64,000 bases of DNA from Meloidogyne chitwoodi (GCA_015183035.1 JACZZP010000012.1:1426001-1490000), one strand, 5' to 3'; positions 1-12,386 are shown, counted from the first letter of the stretch. The notes: generated by a model not told the origin, from the sequence alone. Translations and numbers: made by a program.

Positions 1-135
1 AAACCGTTAACCTGGGGGACCGGTTTCAACCGGCCTTGTGCTACCCTAGTTAAAATGTTTTAAAATTTTTAACTAAATAGTATATAATATACATATCACA
101 ATTTTAGTTAAAATATACAGTTATTTTTATAAAAT

Positions 136-2655
136 TCATCCACCCTCTTCCGTTTGATTTAAAGTCTTTAAAGGCCAAGCGCGTTCATTTCCGAGATCTA
201 GTATAAAAAATAAAATATATAATTAAATTTAGATAATTTACCAATTGGACTGACATAATCCTTTCCAACTTGTGCAGGCAGAGGCGGTGGTGGTAACTTT
301 TTAACTAAAAATCTTGATTTTCTATTTAAAATTATTCCAAATTTCATCCTAGACTTAAAAAAACGAAAAATTCCATTAAAAAATTGATCCCTTTTTCCTA
401 CTCTACCAACCATTCTTTTTCATCTTTTTAAGATTCTTTTGTTCTCCATTACATTCTGTTGTTTGCACGGCCGCATTCCTTGTCGGACTGGGTGTTCTTC
501 GGGTAATATAATTATTCTTTACAATTCCATTGAGAGGAACCGGAATGCGAGATGGAGGCATTGGGGCAGTTTGTGTGTTTACTTCAATAAGAGAAGTTCT
601 AGTTGAAGTAGTCAATGATGACTGACCGGAAGTTTCTCCTCCTTTTTGTTGTTTCTTTTCATTAATTAAGGATCCTCCATTAGTCCAGATGGGTTGAAGA
701 ACGGCACGTATATGTTTTGAAAAATCACCATTTGCTGAAAATCGACTAGTTGCAGGAATCTTAAATTAAATCAAATACATTTATAAAACATAATTTTTGA
801 TATCTAAAATGTTCTAAAATATCAAAGTTTTAAAAAAATTCCCAATTTTGTCAATATTAGAACAAAGAAGCAAAAAATTACCTTCTTTGGATATTCCTCA
901 GTCACTGTATTTAAAGGCTTCGGAGGCATCATTCGCAACACAACTGGTCGACGAATTGAAGGTTTTGATATAACAGAAGATTGTTGTTGTGGATTATTAG
1001 ATGATGAAGAAGAACTTGGTGGAAGTGTTTTTGGAATAGGCGAAGTTGGAGGATGTGGAGGCTCTACAGATCCATTTAATCCAAAATCTAGGTGAAGCAT
1101 TTCCGAAGTTCCCAAACCTTTAGTTAATTGTTTATTTTGATCTGACGAACTTTCTAAATTTTGCAATAAATTTTTTTATTAAAATAAAACCATTTAAATT
1201 CTCATTGCCTGGTGGGTGTATTGTCCTATTGTATAAACTTTCACCTCCCACCTGTAATAGAATATTCTATAATAAAATTGAATTTATGTAAGTGCTAAAA
1301 CTCACAGATTCATATTCATTAATTTCAGAGTAATAATGTTCATTTCGCCTTTCTCCAACACTTCTATCAGAATTTTCATTATTTTCAGTTCTAAAAGACT
1401 TAACATTAATATAAATTAAAAAAGCAACAAAAATGCAGCTGCTGCTTCTCTGCGCCGAATCCGTTCACGAACAATCCTCGGACTTTCACGAACTTTAAAT
1501 TTAAAAAATTAAATATTTCTAACAAAAAAAAATAAAATACCAGTCAAATAACGATAAGAGGGCTGGCTGCCACTCGTTACACTTCCAGAAAAACTATCTT
1601 GCTGATTGTCAAGAAATGATTTATCATCTGCCGAAAACTTTCGAGAATTGTCAAAATTATTAGAAGTTTCAGCTGATGTTGATGGATGTTCATTTGGTCT
1701 AAAATCTTTTTTGGAACGTTGGTTGTTGTGAATAATCTAATGATAAAAATAAACAAAATAATCAAAAATATTTATAAAACTTGAAAACCTTTGAATAAAG
1801 ATCAAGAGGAGAAGAGCTTTTTGGATCATCTACTGTTGCTACTTTTGCTCTTTGAATTGGAATTTTTCGAATTTTAGAATAACCAAGATCATAAATGCTA
1901 GATTCATCGCCTCTAACACCCATTGCTCGATCACCAATTACACTTTTAATTGAACTGAAAATAATTAATAATTTTAATTTATTGTAGAATTAAAAAAAAC
2001 AATTTAAAAATTTATTTTTTGATTCAACAAAATGTCATAAATAAGGTAAAAATTTGGTTTATTCGTCTAAATAACAAATTATTTAAAATTCACACCTATA
2101 CGGGTCCTCACTCCAAAAAGAGTATGTCTGTGAAGCACTAGCATATAAATGTTCATCTGTACCACCAATGCCATTCACACCACGCAAAAATGTTGGGTAG
2201 TCGTATCGTTCTCGGAAGTGTATATCTCCATCTAATTTAGAATATCCATCAGTGTCGAATTCATCATCCAACGCATTTTCCTCAATAAATGATTTTTTAA
2301 TCTATTTTCTTGAAAAAAAGAAACTTTTTTCTGTCCACCCTTTGCTAATGAAGAAGAAAGAGGCTAAAATTTTTGATAAAAATATTTAAAAATACTTATA
2401 AAAAACCTTTTGTAATCTTAGTTCTTCTTTTGACCCTCTTTTTCGTGTCTTCTTACAATGTCTTACGAAATAAAAAATGCCTCGACTGGAACTTTGGGTT
2501 ATATTATTCTGATTAGAATTAGAATTTAAAGTTAGTCTATCAACATTTTCATGTTTATTGTTAGAGGAATTAGGAGATTTTCCATTTCCATAAGAAAAAT
2601 CATCATCATCAGAACATACCTGTTGCCTTTTAATGTTTAAACAACTACAAAGCAT
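136..2655 (-). CDS. Ser/Pro-rich unknown protein, multi-exon
   Basis: I do not recognise this protein. It starts at MLCSCLN, just after a TTTCAG that could be a trans-splice or intron acceptor, and about ten short exons can be chained on the minus strand. The last join gives ...PPPPLPAQVGKDYVSPIG followed by DLGNERAWPLKTL and ends in EEGG and TGA at 136-138. The product is mostly disordered: an Asp run (SDDDDF), Ser/Asn runs (SSSSSSNNPQQQ), proline clusters (PPHPPTSP, PPPPLP) and basic patches (KKTRKRG). Two cysteines at the extreme N-terminus could be palmitoylated and the PPPPLP motif could bind SH3 or WW domains, so a cortical scaffold is possible; that is inference. No catalytic domain is visible. 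Exon boundaries in the middle (1200-2080) are less certain than those at the ends. Confidence 0.6.
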
Positions 2656-2670
2656 TTTTCTAAAAAGCAC

Positions 2671-3465
2671 TGAAACATATAAAAATATTTATTTCGTTAA
2701 ATTTATTAAATGTTTGTACAATACAAATCAATAAATATAAATAAAAAATTATGGACAATTCTTAATTTTTTTTTTTGAAAAATAAAATCTAATAGAGCTC
2801 AGCTGGATACCACCTAAGTATGTGCATAATAAAAACAACCAATTCTTACTTAAAAATTAAAAATTTTTTTGTCTAATATAAAAAAAGTCTCCAATATTGT
2901 AGAAAAGTCTTTAATGTTTTAAGCAAAAAATCATATACGAAAATTCTAATTTTAGTTTAAAAAATGCTATGCTGAACATTTTTAGATGACAGCAAATAGT
3001 AGTAATAATATTTTCGTCAAATTTGGAAGTAGGTCATTAGGCATAGGGCTATAATCTTGCAAAATTTGAAAAATTTTAAATTTTTCCTTTAAAATAAATA
3101 TGTAGTCTCATTTAATATTTCCTTCAGAGTTGACACACAAAATTACCCAGCACCCAATCATTTATAGTTGAGTGACTTTCGCACTCAAACAGCTTAATTA
3201 AAAAGGAATGGCTTCTGCCTGCTGTCTTTCATTTTTAACCACTCTATTTTTCAGAGGCAAATGTCACTGAATAAGCAGGCAGAAAACGAGAAAAGTTCTT
3301 TCCCTTAATTTTTAATTATGTTTATTTCTTGAAATGTTAGAAAATTTAGTTCCATTGTTTTCTATTATTTTTAACTTTTTTTTTTAATTTATAGACAAGG
3401 TATGATAAAATTTTTCTCACTGGAATAATACGATTATAAAACAATTTGTCTAATAAATAAAGACA
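2671..3465. other. Intergenic, divergent 5' regions
   Basis: This A+T-rich stretch separates the minus-strand Ser/Pro-rich gene from the plus-strand AMPK beta gene and should hold both promoters. A small inverted pair, TCTGCCTGCT near 3210 and AGCAGGCAGA near 3276, is the only structure noted. No open frame is convincing. Confidence 0.5.
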
Positions 3466-4823
3466 ATGGGCAATAATCAAGGAGGATTACATAAAAGAGA
3501 ACGTGGATCAGATTCTCAACGTCGCCCTGTTCCAACAACGCCTACCTCAACACTTCCATCTTCTGGACATCATGCACTGCAAAGTCAGTCTTCGACTGGT
3601 GATGACGGATGCCCTGTTCAAGTTTCTTTCTAACTTTTCTAAAAAAATATTCTTTAGATGAAAATAGCTAAAGCTGAGCTTGCTGAAGCTTTAGAAAATT
3701 TGGCATCAAATGAATACCCTGTTGTTTTCAAATGGAGTTCACAATCACAGACTGCTAAACATGTTTACTTGACGGTATTAATTTATCTTTTTTTATAAAC
3801 TTAATTTTGTGTTTTTTATTTTAGGGTTCCTGGGACAGCTGGAAAAGGAAAATTCCTCTTGTTAAGTCCACCCATGATTTTACTACAATAATTGATCTCT
3901 GTCCAGGTTATTTTGAGTTTTTTATCGTTTTTAAACACATAACAGGCCGTTACGAATACAAATTTTTGGTGGATGGTCGTTGGGTGGTGGATGATTCTGG
4001 TTTAAAAACGGACAACCCAATGGGTAGTCAAAATAATGTTATTTCCATTGATGAACAGGATTTTGCTGTAATTATTTTTTTAAATATTCAAATTTAATTC
4101 TAATAGGTTTTTGATGCGTTAGATAAAGACTTACAAGCTAGTAATGCTGGAGAAGCAATGCGAATGATGAACTCAACCGGGGCTGCACAACCGACTCATG
4201 ACACACCAAATGATCGTGAATTAGAAAGGCTGCGTGAATTTACTCAACAGCTTCCTGATAGACGTGATTTTGGTTAATTTATATCATATTTTTTAATTAA
4301 ATTTGTCAAATGGCCTTTTTGTTGCGAGTTTTTTAAGAAATTAAAAAAATTGTAAAGTTTTCACATTCTAAAAAGTATAATAAAGGTATTTTTAAGTTTC
4401 TTTAAAAAAATTATGAAAAAGAGTACTATAAATACAAAATATAAGTAGTGTAATAAGTTTTAGACTCCAATCTTATAGTCATTTTATTTAAAAATAAATT
4501 ATTAGTATTTTTTTCAGAAAAAGCTTCAAATCCTCCAATTTTGCCACCTCATCTTTTGCAAGTAAAATTTAATACTTTTATTTAAAATTGTAAAAAATAT
4601 GTTGAAGGTTATTTTGAATAAAGACACTCCTGTACAATGCGATCCTAATGTTTTGCCTGAACCAAATCATGTAATGCTCAATCATCTTTACGCTCTTTCT
4701 ATTAAGGATGGCGTTATGGTTTCTTATTTATTTTTTGATTTTTTTTTTGATTTTTAGGTATTGAGTGCAACTCATCGTCATCGAAAGAAATATGTGACAA
4801 CTCTTCTTTATAAACCTATTTGA
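3466..4823 (+). CDS. aakb: AMP-activated protein kinase, regulatory beta subunit
   Basis: This is the beta subunit of AMPK, the scaffold that joins the catalytic alpha and nucleotide-sensing gamma subunits of the cellular energy sensor. Eight exons join cleanly (3466-3621, 3658-3774, 3825-3906, 3946-4067, 4107-4272, 4518-4561, 4608-4718, 4758-4823). The product begins MGNNQGG, a good N-myristoylation signal as expected for the family. The glycogen-binding CBM48 module runs from about residue 68 (FKWSSQS ... YLTGSWDSWKRKIPLVKS) to about 150 (GRYEYKFLVDGRWVVDDS ... DNPMGSQNNVI). The C-terminal alpha/gamma-binding ASC domain has ILPPHLLQVILNKDTP, the conserved PNHVMLNHLYALSIKDGVMV and ends THRHRKKYVTTLLYKPI, the typical family terminus. 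Length (about 275 residues) is normal. It is the first of several closely spaced plus-strand genes. Confidence 0.95.
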
Positions 4824-5079
4824 TTTGATAAAAATGAAAAGCTCATAGTTGCTTTTTTAAATACCTACATATATAAATGTATTAAAAATTAATTAGACAT
4901 TTTTCTCAAGTAGATATAAATTTTTCAAATTGATTTTTCAATTTATTATTTTGTATAAAATTTATTTTAGATTATGTTTTTGATTTTAATTTTTTTAGTT
5001 TTAATATTTTATCATATATAATGCTTTTTATTTAATTTTTATTTAGATTTTTTTTAATTTGATTTTTCAAAAAATAAAG

Positions 5080-6530
5080 ATGGCATATCGAATGAATTCT
5101 TTATTTAAAAAACTTAGTTTTAGCATCGAAACAGCTCCAGTTTTTGTTCGAATACCTCAAAGTGCTTTTCAAATTGTTCTTTCGGTATAAAGTAGAATTT
5201 GTCCAATATTAAAATAATTTTTAGGCAAAGAAATGTGAATGTGAAAAAGATGACGAAAATACTAAAAAAGAACATGCAAAAGTGGAATTAACAATAGAAC
5301 CGACAAATTTATCAGAAGGAGAGGAGGGTGGTGGATACGAGCTTATTGTTGATTATAAATTGGTTGTAGATTCTGAAACAAAATTGGTAAAATATTTTTT
5401 ATATACTTATATTTCGTTATTATTATTAATTTATAGCAATATATTAAAATATAATTTTTAATATATTTCAAAATTTCTAATAATATTTTTTACTAGATAG
5501 AACGTGATAGATGGAAAGACAAAGAAGTTTTACAGGAAATCGAAACAAATTCATGTACTATAGATTGGCTAGAATTGTCTATATGTGTAAGAGAAATGCT
5601 TGGTGTTCCTGGAGGTTATTATTATTATAGAAAAATATTTAAAAAAAAATAATTTTTTTAGATTTGCATATTTCTAATGGATTTCGAAACTTTGCTATTT
5701 TGGTTAATTTATAATAAAATTATTTAAATAAATTAATTTTAGTTTTTATAGAATGCTGATAAAACTTGGTATGTTAACACAAATCAACTTAACACATTTG
5801 GTGGTCGTTTATTTAAAGAATGGTATGAGAGAGATAGTCAAGGTATTTTAAAATATTTTTCTTTTTTAATTTTTAAATATCTAGGAGAAAATACTTGTGT
5901 TGTCCAATCACTTGATGCTGATGAAATAAATTTACTTTTAACTGCCTGTTGTGCTTATTCAACACCAATTGTTCACAGGTTTTAAATTTAAATATCTTTT
6001 TTAAATAAATTAATTTATAGGAGAAATTTTGATAAACTTCTTGAAATTGCTGATAAAGAAAAAATCACTGGTTTTCTTCGTTTATTAGAGTCTTTTCTTG
6101 TTGACAGTCGTGTTATACATCCAATTCGGAAATTGGAATATGCTGCAGGTAAAATGAGAGTTTTAGGGTCTAACAGCTCTTTTTTATCTCCTTAAATTAA
6201 AAAACTTAATTTTATTAAAAAACTTATTTATTTTATGTATTTTTTATACCAAAATTTAAAAAAATTAAAATAATTATTTATTGAGTAAAAATGTTTAAAT
6301 TTAAGAATACAGAATGAGTCAACTTGCAACTTCAGTACTTCGTTCCTTTCCTAATAGACTTGCTAGAATTGATTCTCTTTTTTCTTATTTGTCTGAAAAT
6401 GAGGAGAATATTACAGATGTGGTAAAAAAACTTTTTTTACTTTTTAAAAAATTTATTTAAAAAAATTATTTGTTAGCATTTGGATGTATTGAAAATGCTT
6501 GAAATTCATCCAGAAAGTATTGTTATATGA
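5080..6530 (+). CDS. BTB-domain protein with MATH-like N-terminus
   Basis: Exons chain from ATG 5080 (MAYRMNSLFKKLSF) to TGA 6528-6530 (EIHPESIVI). The N-terminal half (FVRIPQSAFQIVLS, then an acidic, Lys-rich stretch and ELIVDYKLVVD) resembles a diverged MATH/TRAF fold. The C-terminal half looks like the second part of a BTB/POZ fold and its extension: SLDADEINLLLTACCAYS, then NFDKLLEIADKEKITGFL, LLESFLVD and MSQLATSVLRSF, the order seen in nematode BTB proteins. Such proteins are usually substrate adaptors for CUL3 ubiquitin ligases. The canonical first BTB strands (short FRDxxL-type motif) are weak or absent, so adaptor function is inferred. It lies 257 bp after AMPK beta on the same strand, a spacing compatible with a nematode operon. 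The family call is moderate; the gene itself is clear. Confidence 0.7.
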
Positions 6531-6762
6531 ATATATTTCTAACAAATTAAAGATTTACTTTTTAATTATTATTTTGATATACTTATTTTTCTTTTTGTAT
6601 TTTATACTTTTTAATTTTTTTATAATTATTATTTTTATTTAATTATAAAATTTTTTTAATTATTCTAATTTTGAATTTTAAAAATTTGCTTTTACTACTG
6701 AACAAATTTTCTCTATTTTTTTTTGTAAATTTTTTTTTCATTTAAGATTTTTGCAATTGTGA

Positions 6763-7758
6763 ATGTTTACAATATTTGAAAATTCTGCATTTTTACAAAT
6801 TATTTCATTATTAATTATATTATTATTAATTTTAAATATTTCTTTATTTATTTTAAATGTTTCATTACGTTTATTAAAGGAAAAGGAAAATAAGTGTAAT
6901 TAATAAATTTAATTTAAAATTTTTAATAAATTTTTTTAGTTGATTTAAATAATTCTAAATTAATGGCTATAATGGGCTCTGGCGGACGTAAATCTATTAA
7001 TTTTTTAAATTTTTAATTTTTTTTATTAAAGATACAACAGAGATGATTAAATTGCTCAAATCGACAATTGACAATAAAAATAATCTTTTCTTTAATAGGA
7101 TTTATGTAATTGCTGATTCTGACAAATTAAGCAATCAAAAAGTAAATTTAATTATTAGAAGAATTTATGATTTTAAAAAATTAATTAAAAATTTTTTAAA
7201 ATTAAGGTACTAGATTTTGAAAAAGACATCGAAAATGAGAGATTTATTGTATATAAAATTCCGAGAGCCAGAAATGTTGGACAGTCATTTTTTTCGTCTA
7301 TTCCGACAACTTTATTAGCTTCTTGGCATTCAATAAAACTTTTATGGATAACAAGGTAAATTAAATTGAACAAAATTCTTTTTTTTAACATTTTTTATCC
7401 AATTTTTAATTTTGGGGCAATTTTTCCTTTTATATTTAATCTTTTAATTTAAATTTTAGACCAGATGTTATTCTTTGTAACGGACCAGCAATTAGCTTAC
7501 CAATTTGTTTATTTGCTTTAATATTTAATTTATTAAAAATTAAAAGTATTCGTATTATTTTTGTTGAATCAATATGTCGAGTACAAACACTTTCACTTAC
7601 TGGACGTTTGTTGTTTTTAAAAAATTAAAAAAATTTTTTTTTAATTTTTTCTTTCAGGCCTTCTTTATATTTTACGAATACCTGATGCATTCCTTGTTCA
7701 ATGGCCTTCTTTAAAAGAAAAATACAAAAAAAGTCAATTTATTGGACGTGTTGTTTAA
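6763..7758 (+). CDS. algn-14: ALG14, membrane anchor of UDP-GlcNAc transferase
   Basis: ALG14 anchors ALG13 to the cytosolic face of the ER and together they add the second GlcNAc to dolichol-PP-GlcNAc in N-glycan synthesis. The chosen ATG gives MFTIFENSAFLQ followed by an Ile/Leu-rich membrane helix (about residues 12-40). After a short intron comes the glycine-rich start of the Rossmann fold, AIMGSGGHTTEMIKLL; the GGH triplet is created by an intron falling inside the His codon. The family signature then follows: RPDVILCNGPAISLPI, IIFVESICRVQTLSLTGRLL and FLVQWPSLKEKY, ending SQFIGRVV, which is the usual ALG14 C-terminus. Length (about 225 residues) matches the family. Confidence in identity is high; the first donor (AAGT|GTAAT) is my reading and could shift by a few bases. 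Confidence 0.92.
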
Positions 7759-8284
7759 TTTAAAAATATTTTTTTATCCAGATTTTTATCTACTCTGTTT
7801 TAGTTTATTAATAAAAAATTTATACAACACAAAAAATATTTTTGCTTAAGAAAGATGTTTCCAAAACCAAAACTTTAATTTTTTTTAAACTGTTTTTCTG
7901 TTTATTTTTTTTTAATTTTTATATATGTGCATATCTACAGCTTTATTAGACATCTAAACAGAATATATGTAATAATGGTAGCAGTCGCTATTAAAACACA
8001 AATATCCTAAAAAATAAAATATTTTTAAGCTTACAGTAATTGCAAAACAAATAAAGCAATTAATGCGAGAACAGCCAATGTTCTCTCTTCCCACAAATTA
8101 AGTTGAAAGTACACTCATTATTAAATTATATTATTGAACAAAAGCTTATAGTAAATATTTAAATTATTAAACTTATAAAGTAAAAAATTAACTTTTATAC
8201 TAAAAATATTTTATTAGGATTATAAAAGGAATTAAAATATTTAAAAAATATATAAATACAACTTTTATATATTAAATATCATCG
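7759..8284. other. Intergenic; possible tiny minus-strand membrane ORF
   Basis: Between ALG14 and the next gene, the minus strand near 8110-8045 can be read as LNLWEERTLAVLALIALFVL followed by a few hydrophobic residues. It resembles a very small membrane protein (the WER pattern recalls small subunits of serine palmitoyltransferase), but no ATG joins to it in frame, so I do not call a gene. Confidence 0.25.
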
Positions 8285-9562
8285 ATGGAGGTCTTCAATA
8301 TTTATCCGTTCGTCACATTTGTTACGCTTATTTTCGTTTATGGCTTTTTAATGCTTATGTTTTGCACAAAGAAGAAACCGGTGTGTGATTTATTTTTTGA
8401 TATTATTTAAATTGATTTAATTTTTTATAGCGGAAAGCTGTGAAAACGCGGAAGACACAAACGGCGCCCAGGCATAGTTATATTTATTAATTTTTTATTT
8501 TAAAGAATAAATTAATTTTTTTTTCCAATTTTTAAAGGTTCAAAGGGTCAATCCAAAGGAAGTGGTGGTGCAACAACTAAAAAAAAAGTGGATAGCGATC
8601 AAAAAAAACCAAAGTCGAAAAAAGATAGCAACAAAAAGCCAACTTCCGATTCTCAACCTCCAAATAAATCAACTCCATTTGGCAAAAGTTTAGCAGGAGA
8701 ACAAAAAGGATTAATGGCTGTTGGAGCTATTAATCGCGAAAAAATTGATAAAACCTCAGAAGAATCAACATCTCTTTTAACAAAAGACGCAAATAAAGTG
8801 AAAGGGCGTGGAAAAATGCGATTCAACAGTATTACGGGTCCAAGTATAAGTCTTCATGGATCGTTAGCGAGTAAGATTTTGTGAATAAAGAATAAAATAT
8901 ATTTACTTTACTTTTAAATTTTAGCATCTGGTGATGGTACTATTCCAAAAACAGACGATATGTTGAGTGATAATATAGCTGATCCAGCATTTAAAAGAGA
9001 AGAATCGGTGAAAGGAAAAAAAGACAAGGATGAGTCTCAAATTAGTCAAATAAAAGAATCAAAGGAGAAAACCCCGAAAATTGATAAAGTTAAAGGGAAA
9101 AAGTATAAACTGAAGAAAATTGATAAAGGAAAAGAAAAAAAGGAAGAAGAGTCAATTAGTGATCACCAAAAAGGGAAAAAGGAAGAAAAATCAAATAGCA
9201 ATAAAGCTTCAGAAATTAGTCAACCAAAAACTGCAAAACTACCACCGAAAGTCAGCAAAGCTAAAACTTCTAAAGATAAAGGTGATATCTTTATTAGGCT
9301 TTATATAAAATAAAAGCTAAATCTTTTTTTTTATTGAAATGAAGTATTTTTCAGATAAAAGTAAAAACATAACCTTTTTATAATTTTTATTTATAAAAAC
9401 AAAATATTATTTTTAGAAGATCTTCATTCTTCTAAGGAAAAAGATGCTGTTGAATCTGAAGATGATGAGAAAGAAGTGAAAAAGCCAAAGGAAAAATTAA
9501 CTAAGCGAAAACAATCTAAAGTAAGCGAGAAAAGCAAAGAGGAAAGCTCAGTTAGCAGCTAA
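8285..9562 (+). CDS. Lys/Ser-rich protein with N-terminal membrane anchor
   Basis: I do not recognise a family. The product starts MEVFNIYPFVTFVTLIF, giving one hydrophobic helix (about residues 5-27) followed by CTKKKP and a long, highly charged tail. The tail is built of Lys/Glu/Ser words (KKPKSKKDSNKKP, GKKDKDESQ, KGKKYKLKKIDKGK, EEKSNSNK, KEKLTKRKQSK) and ends SKEESSVSS before TAA 9560-9562. Introns are short and in phase. The expected topology is a single-pass protein with an extracellular stub and a basic, disordered cytoplasmic tail, which might bind acidic lipid or cytoskeleton; that is inference. The tail's composition alone could mislead homology searches. A second protein with the same plan, a short anchor followed by a polar tail, is encoded at 53407-53861. 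Confidence 0.75.
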
Positions 9563-10323
9563 TAAAACAAAGAAATTAATTGTATAAAATAATTACTAGG
9601 TATATGTATATATAATTGTATAAGTAAATATGTAATATTTGTATATAAATATTGTTTTATTAATTTTCTTCTGTTTATTTCGATACTTCTCTGGTTTAAA
9701 TACTTCGGAAAATTGGAAAATAAAAAAATATTCAGAAAAAGTTGGGCAACAAACAGATCTTGTCCACTATTATGAAAATTAACTCATCGAAAAGTTATAT
9801 ATTAAACAAATTTTTGGAAAAAATTTATTTAAAATGCAGATTTCTATTGAAATTTTACAACTTAAGGAATAAAATAAGTAAAAAATTAGACAACAAAAAA
9901 TATATGCATTATGCTGTACCCAAAATTGAATTTAACCAAGAAATAAAATTACTAAAAATTATCATAAAATTAGTTCCATTGCATGTTTATTTTTAAAATC
10001 TAATTTTTTTGAATATTTTGGCTACAACATAAATTTAATAAGAAAATATTTTTAAATAAATATACAAGATAATTAGGGGGGATAAAAGTGGAAGGAATAA
10101 ACATAAAATACTACTAGTCATTATACTTATATTTTGTTATATTGTCACACAGCATTTAACAGGACATTTTTAGGAGTTAATCAAAAATACAATTCTAATT
10201 TCATTCCCATTTCTAATATTAAAAAATTCAAAAAAATTGAATTGAACATCAAACATTTTTAAATAATTTTTTTTATTAAACTTTTATGTAGAAATGGGAT
10301 TAAAAAATACCTATTTGAGTGTT
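9563..10323. other. Convergent intergenic region
   Basis: This is 3' sequence shared by two convergent genes. An 84-codon open frame at 9742-9996 lacks splice context and codon character and is not called. Nothing else is seen. Confidence 0.5.
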
Positions 10324-11489
10324 CTAAGCCCCTCTTCCATCAAAACCATTAACTAGCAAAGATTCTTCCAAACTAAGTTGATCTACTACTTTGTAGTCCT
10401 AAAAATTAAAAAATAGTAGATTATATTTGTAAGTTTCTTATAAAGAGATTAAACTTTAATTATCCACAAACCCAATGAGTAGCCTGCCAATTTCTAAGCG
10501 CTTTTCTATGAAAAGTGACTGTAACACCTAGCCAGATACAAAAAGCAGTTAGAAGCACAGCACTGAGAAATAAAAGACCTTAAAACAAAATTAAGAATTC
10601 GTTATATTTAAAAAAAGAATGACCGGGTAAATTATCTCCCCAAAAAATAACAATGTAGAAGGTGGCTGTGTTTCCTAATTTTAATTCTCATCTTTATTTT
10701 AATATAAACAAACCTATAGCCATTTCAAATCTTAATCCTCCAGAAATTTCTAAAGTTCTTGTAGTACGGTTAGCATTCTCTTCTCTAATTAAATGTGTTG
10801 ACGATATTATACATACTGTCGAGCTAACAATTACTAGAGGAGTTATTAATAAAAAGCAGAGAATATCAAGTAATAAATTGCGTCTTGTTATACGAGCATC
10901 TTCATCACGTAAATACTCCCAAACTGAACGCTTAGAACTTTAAAAATTTTTTTTAATTAAAAAGAAATAAAACCGTTTGATTTGAAAAGGAAATTGACAA
11001 ATTTCACAGCAGGTCCTTTAAAAATAAATTTTTTTAATTTTTAACAAAAACGAGGTTATACAAAAATTTTAAAAATAGTTATAACGAAAAATTTAATTTA
11101 AAAAAATAAAAGAAAACAAACCTTTTGGAAACAGCCAACCACTTGCCCAAACAAGATCTATGATAAAGTCCCATCGTTCCTTTGCAATGACATGGGGAAA
11201 TTAATGGTTCTCCAGTTTTTGGTCCAGAATTTTCAGTACTATAGCAAATACGGCAAATAGCTGGCCCATTGCTTGGTTGTTGCCATAATAGAGGATAACC
11301 AGCCAAAATCGGTGAAAGATATTGAGAATTATCGTGGTTGTGGGTTGAGGAATCTTGTGCGAACTTAAAATTCAAGCTGAAAATTTAAAGAAGCAAAAAA
11401 CTTACGCTAACTCTTCTAACACCATGGGATACTACCGCACGTTTCTCATCGATGATGACGGAATTTATTGAGGAGGCATAAGAAATCAT
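10324..11489 (-). CDS. MARCH-type RING-CH E3 ubiquitin ligase
   Basis: This membrane-anchored ubiquitin ligase has a C4HC3 RING-CH finger. Exon 1 (ATG at 11489, MISYASSINSVIIDEKRA) ends GVRRVS and joins FAQDSSTHNHDN if the acceptor TTTTAAG is used. The finger then reads AICRICYSTE, EPLISPCHCKGTMGLYHRSC and, across an intron, VSKRTCCEICQFPFQ, so all eight zinc ligands (CxxC, CxC, H, C, CxxC) are present. After WEYLRDEDARITRRN come two hydrophobic helices (LLLDILCFLLITPLVIV and FYIVIFWG...LLFLSAVLLTAFCIW), as in MARCH2/3/8-like proteins, and a tail DYKVVDQLSLEESLL ending GRGA. Such ligases ubiquitinate membrane cargo in the endosome or ER. Its first exon has a paralogue in the next gene upstream (11805-12114). 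Confidence 0.9.
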
Positions 11490-11804
11490 TATTTAATTAG
11501 ATCTGAAATTCTATAATTTAGATGATATTGAATTGATTATAAAAAGAGTTTGAAGTCGTTAAACATTTTTACAACATTACGAAAGCATAATTTTGAATCA
11601 CTTTCCTAAAAACACTCACCCTTCAAGAAAAAACAATTTTTTTAAACCAATGAAAAACATTAAGGAAAATAAAACCAAAGATGCAAATAAAAATTTACAT
11701 GCGAGCAATCTTAAGATTTATCAATAAAATTCCATCAGAAATTGTAAAATTATAAAATGATTAAAAATTGATGGTTAGCGAAAATATTTTATTATTTTTC
11801 ATTA

Positions 11805-12114
11805 TTATTCACGATTCAAAGTCCAACGGTTGTAATCAAACTCCTGATGCAGATGCTTGTTGTAGTCAATTTCCTGTTGCAAACGTTCTTCCAAGTCTCG
11901 AACACGTTTGATTAGATAAGCATTTTGCGAGACAAGATAATCAGAAAGTTGCTGAAAAAAGTTATTTCAATTTAGCCAATAAATAACATGCTTTTTAATT
12001 TACTAAGTTTTTTAATTAATAAAAAAAACATACACTAATCTTCCTAACACCATCAAATAATAAATGGCATTTCTCGTCAACAATTCCAGAATTTGATGAA
12101 GCATTAGAAAGCAT
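11805..12114 (-). CDS. Coiled-coil microprotein, paralogue of MARCH exon 1
   Basis: Two exons encode about 77 residues. Exon 1 (MLSNASSNSGIVDEKCHL ... FDGVRKIS) aligns with exon 1 of the neighbouring MARCH gene (MISYASSINSVIIDEKRA ... HGVRRVS) in length, splice phase and sequence. Exon 2 (QLSDYLVSQNAYLIKRVRD, LEERLQQEIDYNKHLHQ, EFDYNRWTLNRE) has a heptad pattern with high helix and coiled-coil propensity. There is no RING, signal peptide or membrane helix. The layout suggests that the first exon of the ligase was duplicated and joined to an unrelated coiled-coil exon, or that both genes inherited an N-terminal module. It might share a partner with the ligase through that module; this is inference. 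Confidence 0.6.
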
Positions 12115-12386
12115 TATTTAATTAAATTAAACTTTAGAGCGAATTTTAAAATTTTACCTACATTAAAAAATTTAAGAAAAAGTGAATAAAATACATAAAA
12201 CAAGATCAAAAAAAGTCAATCTTCTAAATTGTCGGTAAAGGATAGTTTAGAGTGGCAACCATTTCAAATATTTTTATACATTGAAGGAGCTTTATATGTA
12301 TTATATTATGATCATACATTAAATAGTGTTATTTTTATAGATTATTAACTTCTGGGATTATTTGAATAAGAGGATATAAATATTTA

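Noticed and set aside
8040..8125. Minus-strand small hydrophobic protein (LNLWEERTLAVLALIALFVL)
   Set aside because: The peptide is attractive, but the only nearby ATG runs into a stop in another frame and no acceptor joins an upstream start.
9742..9996. 84-codon plus-strand frame (MGNKQILST...)
   Set aside because: Lys/Ile/Leu composition expected of random A+T-rich sequence; no introns, neighbours or motif support it.
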